This document shows, piece after piece, positions 12,518 to 25,256 of a DNA stretch of 64,000 nucleotides. Below the pieces are notes generated by a model that saw nothing but the letters and a program-made list of their open reading frames with translations, had not been told where the DNA came from and did no database searches. Every line of letters starts with the position of its first letter. The first letter of the stretch is position 1. Made by a program: the position numbers and the translations under genes. The stretch is from Prosapia bicincta (lineage: Eukaryota; Arthropoda; Insecta; Hemiptera; Cercopidae), in contig JBAIZL010000001.1 in NCBI GenBank assembly GCA_036971475.1, forward strand, positions 283,476,925-283,540,924. The letters run 5' to 3'.

Positions 12518-14163
12518 AGAGCGGGTTCGATACTCTCTCTCTCCCCCACGTGTCTTACTGCCACTGATTTATAGATGTCAGAACAAAACACTAAAAGGAA
12601 CAGTAAAAACTCGATTAACCGTGGCCATGATGGTTGAGCGAGTAGACGGATAACAGAAACACCGTATTATTCCTCCAAAACTTAATCTCAATAAATTATA
12701 TTATAGACAGATATCACTCTCACAGTAATGTAATATATTTCGGAGCGAAAAGAAAATAAACACGATTGTAATAGCAAATGAAACTATTTATTACATGATA
12801 AACAGATCCGCACAGTAGCTAAAAATGTAGCAAAATAATGTACAGTAATATAAACTTACAGATGAAATAGTTCGTGTAGTTTAACAAACAAAGCGAACGC
12901 GTTACTGTACCTTAATACTTTAGCTGCTGGCCACAATATCGGTTTTCATAGAGAATTGCCAAAATATTTTAAGCTCATTTTTAAATCATGTGTTCTTATA
13001 CTTTGTTCCCCTATCATATCTAAGTATGAATTTACGTTTCTCATCATAATATTTATAAAAATACGTGTCGGACCAACTGGCCCAACATAATTTTTTTCCT
13101 ACCGTAAATGAAACGTAGATAAACTCCGTAGGACCAATTTACCCGACATTGTTTTTGATTTAATTAAATTTTATTATCTGTGCAACACTGTTTTGATATT
13201 TTTTGTGTTGTGTGTTAGCAAGAAACAACAAAACCATAATTTCATGTCCCGGCTACCCAAATAATAAACTGACTGGTGATAAAAGTGTTTTTGCGCCTAT
13301 CACTAAGACACGTAAATGTGTCACATGTGATTGATTTTTGAGTTTATAAATATGTTGAATATAGAACTAAAGTGTAATATATTCTCTCTCTGATAAGTAA
13401 TGCTACAGGTCCAGTAAATACTATCCAAGATTCATATTAAGTAAAAGTTTTAACACCAAATAATTTACTTGTTAAGGAATTTACGTTATAATTTACTTCC
13501 TAGTAAGGATGAGTTTATCTAAGTGTATCAATGTTTGTACTTAATTTTCACAAAGTCCGTTTTTAAGGATTATTTTACAACTAAATATTTAGTCAATATT
13601 TTCGACTTACTCTTAAGGTTTTGTGAAATTTTGAAAACAGTAGTGAAAATCATTACAATACGTTATAACAAATATGTGTGTAACTACGGACAAAAAGCTC
13701 TTAGAATAACATCATGTTTTTAACCCCGTCGGCGTTTATCTATCAAACAAAAACCATCGTAAATACATCTGTAAGTAGTGTGAAGCTTGTTGTTAAATAC
13801 TGTGCCTTAATTTTTCCAAAAGTAGCAACAACAGCTGAGTAGTACTAATAAACATTAAGCGTTAAGAGGCCCGACGGTATTCGGTTCAGGGTACTGGCCG
13901 TCACTTCAATTCGATGACGGTTGACAGAAACTGACGGTTGAAAACCACATAATATATCAAATATGAAAAAGCACTTAGACAACATTCATTTTGCCCAAAT
14001 TTATCAACAAAAATGATCTATACATGAAGAAACTTTATCCTCAGACACAGGACCTACAAGTGATAGTCGGTTAAAAAACAACTGGGATTGAGTAATAAAT
14101 ACATCATAGGCCTGAATCAGTTGCACTTGTTCCAGACACCTGCAGAAAAAAAGGTCCCACCAG

Positions 14164-14466
14164 ATGTGGAGAAGGTATGCCCCACTAATCCAGAATGTTG
14201 AGGAAGAAGGTGCCCCAGGGGAATTGACAGTAGAAGAAGAAGTAAACAATCTGGGGGAACCATTAGCCAGTCCAGATTGTGATGTTGGGAAGTATTTGGC
14301 AGTACAAAGTGCCAAATACCCTCATTTAAATGCAATGGCAATAAAATACCTGTCTGCCCACTGGCGACAGTGTTTTCTGAAAAACCTTTCTCAACTTCAG
14401 GAGCTATATGTGACTAGCGATGAATCTAGCTTGACCCACAACGTGTTCAAATGTTTGTGTTTTTGA
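14164..14466 (+). pseudogene. hAT transposase C-terminal remnant
   Basis: A 100-codon frame lying 466 bp inside the right end of the hAT element and in the orientation expected of its transposase. An acidic stretch (VEEEVNNLGEP) is followed by a W-poor version of the hAT dimerisation motif: KYPHLNAMAIKYLSAHWRQC corresponds to the family's 'yP.La.lAryyLsi' block. This is the conserved C-terminal region of hAT transposases (ZBED-like). The usual downstream 'ERxFS' motif is missing. The N-terminal BED finger and the catalytic RNase-H-like core are not detectable upstream, so the gene is broken. Confidence 0.6.
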
Positions 14467-14914
14467 ACAGAAATGTACATTACCTGCCAGACTTTTAAAT
14501 ATTAAAAACTATCCTATTTGTATTAATTTTTTACTTTTTATGTTGTTCGTTTGTTTTTAATTTTTGTTTTGTTTGGGAGACAATGTAAATAGGCTTAGGA
14601 ATTTTTTCAAACATCATAAAATAAGTAAAGTTCACATTTTTAACTTTAAAATAAGTCATTACTTTAATCTGATATGTTTTTATGTTTAAAAAAATTCCTA
14701 TTGATAAATCAAGGTTGAAGGTTTTGTGTAGCCTATTACATTAAAACAGAACTTTTAAAAGGTTTTGCCATATGACCAAAATGTTAACTAATTTAATTAT
14801 TAGAGAACTAGAATGTAAGCTAATACAACTTGAAAGAATCGAGAATCGACTAAAGAATCGAGAATCGAACGGAAAATTTTAGAATCGGAATCGGAATCGG
14901 AATCGAAAATTTTA

Positions 14915-14932
14915 GGAATCGGCCCATCCCTA
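14915..14932 (-). repeat. hAT 3' terminal inverted repeat
   Basis: GGAATCGGCCCATCCCTA, an exact inverse of 12143-12160, followed by the target duplication TATTTATA. Confidence 0.9.
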
Positions 14933-14974
14933 TATTTATACATACATATACCAGATGCACAATATTAAGTGGCA

Positions 14975-15200
14975 AAAAGAGCGAAATTAATATAAAATTA
15001 AATAATTAAATTTAGTGAATGAAATAATATTTGAAAAAAACTGTATTGGCATCGTGTCATCTCCTAAAAGTTTTTTAAAAAAAATGTATTTGACCTTCTG
15101 GGAAAAATTAAAAAGTATTTTATTAACGGTTAAAAATTTGAATACGATATTCAAATATATATAGGGAGAGTGTTAACTAATAGTAGGAATTTTAAAAAAT
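14975..15200 (+). repeat. Dispersed repeat R1 fragment
   Basis: Shares AACTGTATTGGCATC, AAAATGTATTTGACCTT, AAAAAGTATTTTATTAACGG and the terminal block AGGGAGAGTGTTAACTAATA with other R1 copies. Here the TA run is very short (ATATATA), showing that the terminal block belongs to R1 and not to the microsatellite. Confidence 0.6.
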
Positions 15201-16103
15201 GTTCAAGAAAACAAATATCTCTTAGAAATCTAAGAACTGTCCACTTAGCTCCGATTGATATACATGAAGGAGACACTATAAAAGGTGACTGATTGTGTAC
15301 AATTTAATATGTTTAATAAACGACACTCTTAGAGATTTTAAAACCTCTGAGAAATGTATTAAATTAAAACTGTCTATGATTGCCTAAAGCGAAGAAAGAT
15401 GAATTTCTTTATGAAAAGAGATATATGAAAATCAAATAGGCTGGTGTTTTAAAGTAGGCGATGTATTATAAAATAAGAAATTATTTTAAAATATATAAAG
15501 TAATGCTACAGAAGTATCAGTAAATTAGTTTTGTTAATCGCATTAATTGCGAAAATAACTCATCTAATATATGTGAAAAAAATGAAAAAATTTATGTGTA
15601 TTATATTTAATGAAAAGTTATTTATTTTTGAATATTTAGAAAGTAATTATTAATTTTACAGTTAATATAGAAAAAACAGTCTTAAAATATGACAATAAAA
15701 ATACATGTAGTTAAATATTATATATTTTAATTTTATAAATGTCATCTTCTCATTAATTACTATTTACTACTTGTTATTATATTATGAAAGTTAATACTAT
15801 TATTAAAGTCGTCTTTTATGACTGACTATATGTAGCTTATAGATTGCAGGAAAATTGGTGAAGTTGTTTTTTTACATTCAAGGTTTCGCTATTTTGTTTA
15901 CTTATTAAACTCCAGAAGCTTCATCCTCACTAACATATATTTTAAAACCTTGATGTAGTTCACCCTAAATGTAGCCCCAAAATTCGGGTAAAATGTGAAC
16001 AAATGTTCAAACTTATTTAAATACTCCTTTCAAAATGAGTTTGATAAATTTAAAAATTGGAATGAATACTTAAGTTTCTTTATTTCCAAAATTATGTAGT
16101 TTA
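15201..16103. other. AT-rich non-coding region
   Basis: No gene or repeat structure recognised. Confidence 0.5.
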
Positions 16104-16920
16104 ATTTTTAATTTCTATCTATTTTTTATGTGATCCCTTTAGTAAATGTTGTAAACATTTATATACCATTGGATCCTCCTTATCTGACACTTAAGTCTAA
16201 TTATAATATTTTTTAAGCATTAACTTTCTACTTCATGAGGCGTAAACAAGGCAAACACATGTACTTTGAAATAAAAGTTCAAGATAGAGATGAGCTTAGA
16301 AATGTTTTAATTTCTATTTATTTTTTATGTGATCCCTTTAGTAAATGTTGTAAACATTTATATACCATTGGATCCTCCTTATCTGACACTTATGTCTAAT
16401 AATAATAGTTTTTAAACATAAACTTTCTACTTCATGAGGCGTAAACAAGGCAAACACAATCATGCACTTTGAAATAAAAGTTCAAGATAGAGATGAGCTT
16501 AGAAATGTTTTAATTTCTATTTATTTTTTATGTGATCCCTTTAGTAAATGTTGTAAACATTTATATACCATTGGATCCTCCTTATCTGACACTTATGTCT
16601 AATAATAATAGTTTTTAAACATAAACTTTCTACTTCATGAGGCGTAAACAAGGCAAACACAATCATGCACTTTGAAATAAAAGTTCAAGATAGAGATGAG
16701 CTTAGAAATGTTTTTATTTCTATTTATTTTTTATGTGATCCCTTTAGTAAATGTTGTAAACATTTATATACCATTGGATCCTCCTTATCTGACACTTACG
16801 TCCAATAATAATAGTTTTTAAACATAAACTTTCTACTTCATGAAGCGTAAACAAGGCAAACACAATCATGCACTTTGAAATAAAAGTTAAAGCTAGAGAT
16901 TAGTTTAGAAATGTTTTAAT
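16104..16920. repeat. ~200-bp tandem repeat, four copies
   Basis: The word TGATCCCTTTAGTAAATG occurs at 16131, 16330, 16533 and 16736, giving periods of 199, 203 and 203 bp. Each unit also carries ACCATTGGATCCTCCTTATC, ACTTTCTACTTCATGAGGCG and AAGATAGAGATGAGCTTAG. Copies 2-4 share a 4-bp insertion (AATCATGCAC) absent from copy 1, indicating later duplication of the inserted form. The fourth copy is the most diverged at its end. No coding capacity; satellite-like. Confidence 0.9.
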
Positions 16921-17774
16921 TTTTTTATGAAAATTTGAAAATATTTATACTGTTTGCTTGAAAAACAGATGTTTCGCATTAGCAAATACTCGCCCTGCAG
17001 ATTTACAGCAAAACGTGTAACACTGAGCTAGTTGGTAAGCATAGTGCATTGTCTCCACACATTTTTTCATGTCCTCGTTGGTTCCGCTGTACCATTGCCG
17101 TTAGCAGTGACATTGGCGTCTCGCATGGCTGAGTTTGCATTCAACGTGTTTACAAGTGCATTTGCGTCAAAACAAACACAATGAATGTAAACAATACCAG
17201 GGTAAGATTAACTCCAATACACTGAGGTTTTATTTCCTATTCTTGAATGGAATTTTAATTAATTGTTAAGTATGATGCTTTAGTGTAAACTAAACAAAAA
17301 CTTTTGTAATTTTGATTTTCAAATGAAGATTTTTTCATATATATAAGATGCTTTTTTACTGTGAATTATTCATATTTATAATTTGATTAATATAAAGTGT
17401 ATTATTTTTTAACATTGTTTGTAGCTAAGTTATTATACCACTTAGACGAGAGTCTAAATTAAGGACTCTCGGAGTTAACTTAGAGTGAGCCAATATTGAA
17501 AAATGATGTTTATGTAATCTGCTTTCGCGAATCTAAAGTAACAGAATCTCCCACTCGAGCATAAAAGAAACATTTGTGGTTCTTAAGCAAAGGCCAATAT
17601 CTGAAATATTTAATATACGAAAACAAATTACATCTGTTCTCATCATTTAAAGATTTGCCAATATTTATAAAAATATTAGGTTGTGGCGATCAGGGGAGTT
17701 TGATAAAAGCGTGAACGTATTTAACCAAGTCTACAGAAGTTTTGAATTGAGAAAAACGTTTAATTTTGCGTAGT
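16921..17774. other. Non-coding region
   Basis: Slightly less AT-rich at 16960-17170 but without an interpretable frame or RNA. Confidence 0.5.
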
Positions 17775-18200
17775 AAGAAATTACCTAAGCATTTGTTATA
17801 AGACGCGCCTAAGTATGTTTTCTTTTCAAAAATATGTTTAAAAAAACATAGCCTAACTTATTATTTTCGTTGTATTGAATTATTTGTTTTGAGATTTATC
17901 ATATATTTATATATTTAATAAGTGATCAAAACTATTTAATAATAACTTTTACCCTTAATAATGTTCAATAAATAATGTAACATAACCTACGTGCAAAACA
18001 GCTGTTTTACAATATGAAATCAGCTGATGCAAGAAATCATATGTTATCATTTAATTCAGTCTGAAGTGACTCATAGCGTAACCTGACGGAATTTATACTG
18101 ACGCTATTAATCTGGCGAAAATGAATCTGACGCAAAAATGTATGATTATGTTACACAATAAGTTTTTGTAGGTATGTCTATAAAAGTTTTCACTTAAAAA
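17775..18200 (+). repeat. Dispersed repeat R2, copy 2
   Basis: Same-orientation match to 2256-2850, with the shared landmarks listed there; it contains AGACGCGCCTAAG near its start and ends TTTTTGTAGGTATGTCTATA. It also shares the AACAGCTGTTTTAC and AAATCAGCTG words with R1, so R1 and R2 probably belong to one superfamily. Confidence 0.6.
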
Positions 18201-20962
18201 AAATTTAAGAGGTAATTGTTTTCTTTAAAGGTGTGAGTAATTAAGTAGTTTAAAGTATATGAATAATAATTATACTTTGAATTTAATTAGATATTGTTTC
18301 AATTCACTAAGAATTACTTTTCTAAGGAAGTTTACTGAGTTAAATATAATTTTAAAATAATTAAAGAGATGAAAAATAAAGACAAGATGGTTGGGAGGAA
18401 AATGAGAGTGCAATATATTATAAAATGGTTGGAAATTAAAAAAAATACTTGAAAATGTAACACATATGGTTGAGAAAAGTTAACCTTGGTACAATAACGT
18501 GGTAGAACTGAAGACTCGTCTATAGGAATATTTTTGTCTCGGTGACTTTGTCACTGATATTCGTTTGTCGCTGGAAGCACGAGTGTCAAAATATGAAAAA
18601 TGACAGTTATAGTGACAATGGATCGATCGGAGGCAAAACGTAGTCGTCATTGACTGCAACGTTAATTTTTACCGTGGCTGTCATTGGTTTATTTGTCGCT
18701 GTCACTGGATCTACTCTCACAGCTCGGCTCACGGTGTCGATCATCGTGCAGTGTCGTTGACTGAAGGAGGAGGGAGATTTCTATATTGTGATTGGGCAAA
18801 ATGCCGCCTTCACTGAATATACAGTTGCTGATATTTTACCGAGGCTATCATTGGTTGATTTGTTGCTGTCACTGGTTCTACTCATTTACGTCGTGTGTGA
18901 GTGGGCGATTTGTGTCAGATTTCAGGACAGTGACAGTGTTGTGTGCCGTAGGCGCTATAGTTTGTTCTTAATTCTGAGTGAGTTTATTTTTAAATAAAAT
19001 GAGCTTTCTGTAGAAAAAAATGTTGAATTGAGTCACTATTTAGAGGAACGTATTCTAGATAGAAAGGAAGATCCACTGAAATGGTGGAGAAAGAACTCCC
19101 TTTAATTATCCTAATTTATGCAAACTAGTTGCAACAACAGTTTTGTAAACAGACCACATCCGTACCTTGCGACAGACTATTCTCTAAGGGAGGTTACATT
19201 TTAAATGACAGAAAATCTCGGTTAAGTTTTGATAAGCAAAGACAAATCCTTTTTGTTGATAGAAACATCCAATACTGTAAATAAACTGTATTTTGTAATT
19301 AAACCCTATGTTGTAAATAAACTGTTATTTTATAGTTTTATATAAGATTATATAATTTACTATCCCCAGTGTATGTGTTGCAGTAACCTCCTAAAAATAA
19401 TGTCACCAGTGCTGTATGCCTGCCTGTTATTGGCACATAAAGAGCTGTCTCAGTACCCCTTGTCACCGATACTAATGTCACCTGTAAAAGTCACTGATCC
19501 AAATCTGGGGCTGTTACTAAAATCTCCTATCCGTTCAAGTCTCTGGATCGACCATACCTAACTAATATAGCAAAATTCCCCCCAGAGCTAATTGTAGCCA
19601 ACGTCTAATACTATTCCTTAAATTGGAGTGTTAATTTTATTTTATAAATACTAACATTTTTATTTTTCAGGTAATTAGTATATTTATAAATAGCTTGAAA
19701 TAAGTGTAATTATTAACGGTAAATATTTTGTTGCCGTAAGATAATTTACTTTGATTCAACGGCAATTGTAGTAATATTTTTCTTTTTTAATATTTGGTTA
19801 TCTTAAGTGTTGCAACAAATGTTACATATGCAATATATACGTCTTTAGGCTCTGTTAAAAAGAACAAACCTGCAAAAATATTTGTCACAATACATAAGGT
19901 GCAATATCTAAGCGTGCGCCTTTAAACATATTTAAAAAGTACCAGTGATGTTTCGAAACTTCATTTCTCAGTATATTTTCTTGCTCGTTTGGACGTTAAG
20001 GCTTCAATGATTTTAAATATTAGGAACGAATAAATTCCCTAGTTTAATTGCATTTAAAAACCGTAACTGACAAGATTAGAAATGGAAGATAACTTTGAAA
20101 TGGGGGCAGCAGATCCATTGTTAAACTGTGGTAGGTTATTTACATATATTTAACCTTGACGGGTAATTTAATCCCTCATTAAAAGAAAATTAATGTAGCA
20201 CATGCTAATTAAGAAAGTACTTTGTATGCGTGGACAGGAAGGTGGATAAAGAAACTTGTAACAAACCTTTCTGGAATTTTTAACTTTGCAGTGTAACCTG
20301 TTTAACTCGAACCTGGAGATATTAGCAAAATATTAGGATTCGCCTAAAAAAGATTCAGTAATAGAAAATTTGGGTCAGTAAACTTGTTCCGCACCAAATG
20401 TTGACACTATACAATACTAATCATTACTTTACCTGAAAAACCTTTAATTTAGATATGAGATTTACAAAACACAAGTGTAGATAAAGTACATACAAACTGG
20501 ATCTTCTGGTTATGGTCTACATATGTTTTTTTGTGGCAAATCGTGTGGACTATATATCTCATAGACTATAAATCGATTTACTGATATGCGCTTGTCTTTA
20601 ACTTCGAGCTTCACAAAGCGAAACATCGATTAATAAACAGTTAAAATTCTTTAACAACAAAATTTAAAAAAAAGTTTATTCTTAAAGTTGTATGAGAGGT
20701 CCAAGGGGATGAAACGAAATTAACTTACGAGGTTGCACTGTAACAAATAATACTTACAAACACCTGTTCCGTTTACATATGATTAAATGAATTATTTCAA
20801 AGAACATAGTTTTTTTTTTGAATTCCGTAAAATAGTTTCTGCAGTAAAAGTTTGAAAATTTATTTAAAATGTATTACTGTTACAAATATTAAAACAAAAC
20901 AAGATATAAACGTTTTACTATATACTCTTCTTTGAGCTTAGCTTATCAGGTTATGTTAATAT
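18201..20962. other. Non-coding region with a local imperfect duplication
   Basis: At ~18665-18730 and ~18828-18893 a block including ATTTTTACCGTGGCTGTCAT / ATATTTTACCGAGGCTATCA and TTGTCGCTGTCACTGG / TTGTTGCTGTCACTGG is repeated about 163 bp apart. No protein is recognised here. The remainder to 20962 is AT-rich spacer. Confidence 0.45.
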
Positions 20963-21053
20963 AAATAAAAGACGTACACAAGACTCACAAATTGATAATT
21001 TACTAACTCAGACGCGTTTCAATGACGACGCAATCATCAGTAAGTATTGATTG

Positions 21054-21165
21054 CTACTACAAACTCTAACTTACAACTAAGGTGAAAGTAAGTTTACATG
21101 TACCTAATGTATGTACCTTATGTAACCTTACTTTTACCTTGATTTGTAAATTAGAGTTTGTAGTA
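21054..21165. repeat. Inverted repeat
   Basis: TACTACAAACTCTAACTTAC and AAATTAGAGTTTGTAGTA face each other across ~70 bp, with further partly complementary AAGGTGAAAGTAAG / CTTACTTTTACCTTG blocks inside. It lies between the left Penelope-like arm and the 3' end of the LINE fragment. Confidence 0.65.
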
Positions 21166-21175
21166 GTACTTACTA

Positions 21176-22250
21176 GCCAACGCCCACCCTTTGTAGTTGA
21201 GCCATTTGGCGACGCGCTGACCAGTAGAGATGGGCATCCCTGAAGATGGGACTGTTGTAATCCTGGGCCCGGTCCAGGGTTGTGCAAACATTAAGGTGTT
21301 CGGCATTCATAAGATCACCACCACACAGCAGACACTCCTGGGTTGTAGCACATGAATGCGGTGGAGGTGCGCAGCAAGGTAATCATGACCGGTCTTCAAT
21401 CTGAAAGCTGCAACGCTAACAGGGCAAGTTTTGGTCAATTGGTCTACCCGTCTCAAGACTTTCCCACCGATTTCCTGCTGAGAGCTCCCTCAATCGACCG
21501 TGATTCCATTTTTCGGTGGACGTCTTTATTAGGGACCTGGAGGAATGTAGTGAACTCAGATGCTCGGGCTGGGTAGGCTTGATCCCTGCTTGGCTAGTTG
21601 ATCAGCCTTTTCATTGCTAGTGATGTTTACATGGCTCGGGATTCACTAGAAATTAAGTACCCACCCGGCATTTATGAGAGCATTAGTTTTCTCTTACATG
21701 CTATGGTTCTACTACAGAGCTCCCAGAGAGATTCATGATGGCGGTCTTAGACTCAACAAGGAAAACGGCCTTACCCGGAGCAGTCAGGTTTTCAAGTTCA
21801 ATTGCTACAGCATATATGGCAGCTACCTCACCGTCATAGTTGTTAAGGTGGGTCCCAACAGCAGAAAATGCCTCGAAATATATGCAGTAGTATGCAGCAC
21901 CTGTTTCGCCTGATCCAGATATGGATGATCCATCTGTGTAAATTTGGAGCCATTCTGGTGCAGGGTATTTTTCATTGATAGTTCGGAGGGCTGCACTTCT
22001 ACGTTCCTGATCTGAAGATTCATGCTTCGGCAAGTGGTAATCTGTCAGGAGGGGCTCTATTTCAGGGAGCTCCTGGAAGCAGTCCTGAAAAGCAGTAAGT
22101 GGAGCTGGTTATCCGGGAGTGACTCCATACTTTTTATAAAGATCCTGGTAACAGACGAGGGGTGTTCGCTGGGATCTTAGTCTATCTGCGGGTCTATGGT
22201 ACTCGTCCCAAGATTTGTTTCTTCGTTTAAATCGTTCCCAAAACATAGAT
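21176..22250 (-). pseudogene. 5'-truncated LINE ORF2 fragment (RNase H and C-terminus)
   Basis: On the minus strand, frames spanning ~22180-21180 read as the 3' end of a non-LTR retrotransposon ORF2. The 110-codon frame 21701-22033 has the RNase H start EWLQIYTDGSS, whose first Asp is catalytic, and YDGEVAAIYAVAIEL with the catalytic Glu. A further in-order piece at ~21640-21570 reads IPSHVNITSNEKADQLAKQG, the end of RNase H. Near 21310-21240 the piece CLLCGGDLMNAEHLNVC is the C-terminal zinc-binding motif common to RNase H-bearing LINEs. Several stops and frameshifts separate the pieces, and the reverse transcriptase is absent. No poly-A is seen at the 3' end. It is enclosed by inverted Penelope-like termini. 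Confidence 0.75.
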
Positions 22251-22364
22251 TGTAGTAGTAACACTCACTGATGATGATGACTTTGACATTGAAAAGCGTC
22301 TAAGTTAGTAAATGATTAATTTGTGAGTTTTGTGTACGTCTTTTACTGGTATTATCCATTATTA

Positions 22365-23230
22365 TTAATATTAATTTTGTATTTAAATATTTTTTGAAAG
22401 TCTTACATTAATGCAAACAGAAGGATCACAATGCAGAGAAAGTAATAAAATAAATTATTCAGAAGGTTGTATATAGTTTTCATTCACACAGTTTGTCGAC
22501 AAATCAGTGATTAATTAAGATCCAGTTTAAAGAGAAAATACACTCGGAGCTATAAAAATGATTACGTTCTAATTAGTAGACATGGGCAACGAGTTTCCGG
22601 TTTCGTAAGAGACGAAGATTTCATGATCAAGTTGGCCGTTATCAACAATAGTGGCTCTTCACTTTCTCTAATTACGAAGCTCTAGATTAGACTTTAAGAT
22701 TTACATTTGTTTAGACGACTGGAACACTTTCTAACCGGCGAAGTAAATACACTATTACTAGATGAGTAACCCTCGGCGTAGTTCCAAGTTATGTAACCAG
22801 AGTGCGTGCATGTATAGCGCATACCTTTATAATCGGCGTTGCGTTTAAAACGCGTAAGAATTACAAAATATTGATACATTTAAATTTTCAGTGTTGTTAG
22901 TAAAATATGATTTACTAATGCTGCTAATGACAAGTTAGTAAATTTGTAAAAAATTATATTACCTAATGGTATTTTGTGTAAAGAAATACTTCTTTAATTA
23001 CTTGTAGAACATAAGAAGTAATTTTTCTAGAAATTTAGTTACAGGCATCTGCATGCAATAACGTTTATAAACTATAGGTTAGGTATACCTTTTACAGTTT
23101 GTAATATGTTCTCGAAATTTTATTACTAGAATACTGTCATATTTTGTTTATGGTTTTTACTTTTATAGATAAATAAGTGTATTTATTGCATATAATTTTA
23201 CGACTGTGTAGTTTTAAAATCTTTTTTCAA
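22365..23230. other. Non-coding region
   Basis: AT-rich sequence with a less biased patch at 22560-22860; no gene recognised. Confidence 0.5.
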
Positions 23231-23700
23231 TTCTTTCTATTAGCTCACACTCTCCATGTATATATCTTGTTCAAATTTTCTATCGTTAATAAAACACTTT
23301 TTATTCAATCACTCAAGTTCAAATACATTTTTTAACTTGTAGTGGATAGCATTTGATGTTAATACAGTTTTAAAAAAAATATAATTCATTAATTAAATAT
23401 AATGAATTCATTTTTTTTAATGGAAGAAAAACTTTTCACAAATGGGCCAAGATATGCAATACAGTTATTTCGTGTAATTTGGCGAAGAAATAAGGGATAA
23501 CATATGATTTCATAAAACAGCTGATTTTATGTTATAGGTTAGGCCTATGTAGTAGAACAGCTGTTTAACGCATCGGTTATGTTACTTTATTTATATTAAT
23601 TATAACTATTTAACAAAAAATAACTAAAATACAAGTTTTCTTGGTTTTTATACGTAGGAATTGACTTAAAAAAATGTTTATATTACTTTTTCATCTAATA
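23231..23700 (-). repeat. Dispersed repeat R1 (reverse orientation)
   Basis: Contains TATTAGCTCACACTCTCC at its left end, TCGTTAATAAAACACTTTTT, AACTTGTAGTGGATAGCA, then the uninterrupted AACAGCTGATTTTATG block that shows what locus A interrupts, and CGGTTATGTTACTTTATTTA. This is the best reference copy of R1 in the window. Confidence 0.65.
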
Positions 23701-25244
23701 GTTGTATTTCAAATGTAAATTCATTTTTAGGTGTAACTGACGCGTTTACGATGAAGGAAAACTCCCAGTTTCACTGAATAAAATTCAAGCAGAACAACAG
23801 GAGGTGTATATTAAAATTAATCTTCACTTTATACACAGAACAAGTTGTTTAAATACACAAAATATTTACAGTTAAGCTTATCTGAAAAAATAACTAAAGC
23901 TGCCCATGCGGATGATACTACAATTTATGGAAATAACCAAGTGAACCGGAAATTAAAGGGGGTTGTATTAACGTAATGAACATACTAAATAAAATTAAAT
24001 TGAATTATTCAGTGCTAATTACATTCAATCGAATGTGTATCAATCATAAGTCTATTAATATTATTCAAATACTCTGATACATCGACATTTATTTTTACAG
24101 TAGAGATTTCCATACACTAATGGCATTGTAGGCGAAAGCCTAATGGCGGTGCAAAGAACAGTTCCTGTCGAGAAAGCAACCAAATACCTTCTCTAGGTTT
24201 GTCATCTCAAGAGATTTAGCTACATACAAATATACGCATTAAACTAAGCGATAACGTATGCCTTCATATAAGAGCTATGGTAGGTTACAATACTGGTAGC
24301 TTACATTACTTCCCGTAGCGTAGGTTTTAAAGTTGAAGTGTTAATTTTTAATATTAGTTTTCCGTTATTACTGTAAAATGATGTTTTGTGTTTCAATAAA
24401 CTTTAAAACAATGAGTTTAATATAATTGAGAAGAAAGTTATATTTTTATGAAATTAATTAGTTTTTTAAAGTAAAGCCAATTTTCATTTTCAAAAATAGC
24501 TTTTTGATTTTCCTAAATCAATATTTAGTCACACTTTGTACTATTTAGCAGGAATTGTGGATTACCTTACGAAATAAAATTTGTTGAAAAATATGACATA
24601 CTTACACGTAAAGTTGTTAAATCATTAAATGACGCTTTAAGCAAATCCAGTCATGTTTATGAAAATGTTAATGAAGTTATAACAAACATTTGGAGGCTAA
24701 GAGAAGGGCGAAAGTTAAGCAAAATATGTAAGCCTACGTAATCTGAATCAGCATTTTGTACCGATTATTGGGCCAAACGAGGTATCTTCTTCAAAATTTT
24801 AGTTCCACGTATGCCAAACAATAATATTAGGTTGTTTCCCACAATTCTACTATTTTTCACTAGATTTTATCTTTCACTGAAATTCTGCATCATGATTAGC
24901 AAATTTGCTTTGGAAAAACATTAATGAATTTTATTTTTTAGTTTGGACTATCTATTGCATTAAAATTTACATATGTTCTTTCCTTTAAAAATTATCTTGG
25001 AAATTGAAACTATAAGCCCAGAAGTTTAAAAACATTTGTGATTTTTAAAAACATTATGAGATTGAAAAAATGTTTAGATACATTTTTTTATTTTTGAAGT
25101 TAATAATACGTTTTCACATATCTATTTCGAAAAAGGTATTTAGTTGGTTTAATAGTTAATTAATAATTATGTATGATCAAGTTAGGAATGTTACTTTAAA
25201 GAAAAACTCACAATTTTACAACAAGAAAACTTTTTTCATTCAAC
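23701..25244. other. AT-rich region, one unassigned translated stretch
   Basis: A plus-strand frame without a start codon at ~24553-24740 stays open for about 60 codons (begins GLPYEIKFVEKYD and includes WRLREGRK). It is reminiscent of decayed hAT-type transposase text but I cannot assign it. Nothing else is recognised. Confidence 0.35.
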
Positions 25245-25256
25245 AGACTGTTAATA

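Larger units (their letters stand above)
12143..14932 (+). mobile_element. hAT DNA transposon, decayed
   Basis: The element begins TAGGGATGGGCCGATTCC and ends with its exact inverse GGAATCGGCCCATCCCTA. It is flanked by an 8-bp direct repeat TATTTATA (12135-12142 and 14933-14940), the target-site length known for hAT transposons. Many subterminal CGATTC words occur in both orientations just inside the ends (12148-12260 and 14835-14925), plausible transposase-binding repeats. The interior has a (TC)n run and a degenerate transposase C-terminus at 14164-14466. No intact transposase remains, so it is non-autonomous. Total length is 2790 bp. Confidence 0.85.
20963..22364. mobile_element. Inverted Penelope-like termini enclosing a LINE fragment, locus B
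   Basis: Left arm 20966-21020 and right arm ~22290-22345 are inverted copies (AAAAGACGTACACAAGACTC versus GAGTTTTGTGTACGTCTTTT, then TTACTAACTCAGACGCGTTT versus AAGCGTCTAAGTTAGTAA). Each arm abuts a hammerhead-like core: CTGATGA on the minus strand at 21040-21034 and on the plus strand at 22268-22274. A 7-bp TTAATAT lies outside both ends (20956-20962, 22365-22371), a weak candidate target duplication. The interior is the LINE fragment described separately. Confidence 0.5.

Noticed and set aside
18540..18997. Possible gene in the duplicated GTCACTGG-rich stretch
   Set aside because: The 69-codon frame is hydrophobic repeat text without a known domain, and the duplication breaks the frame.
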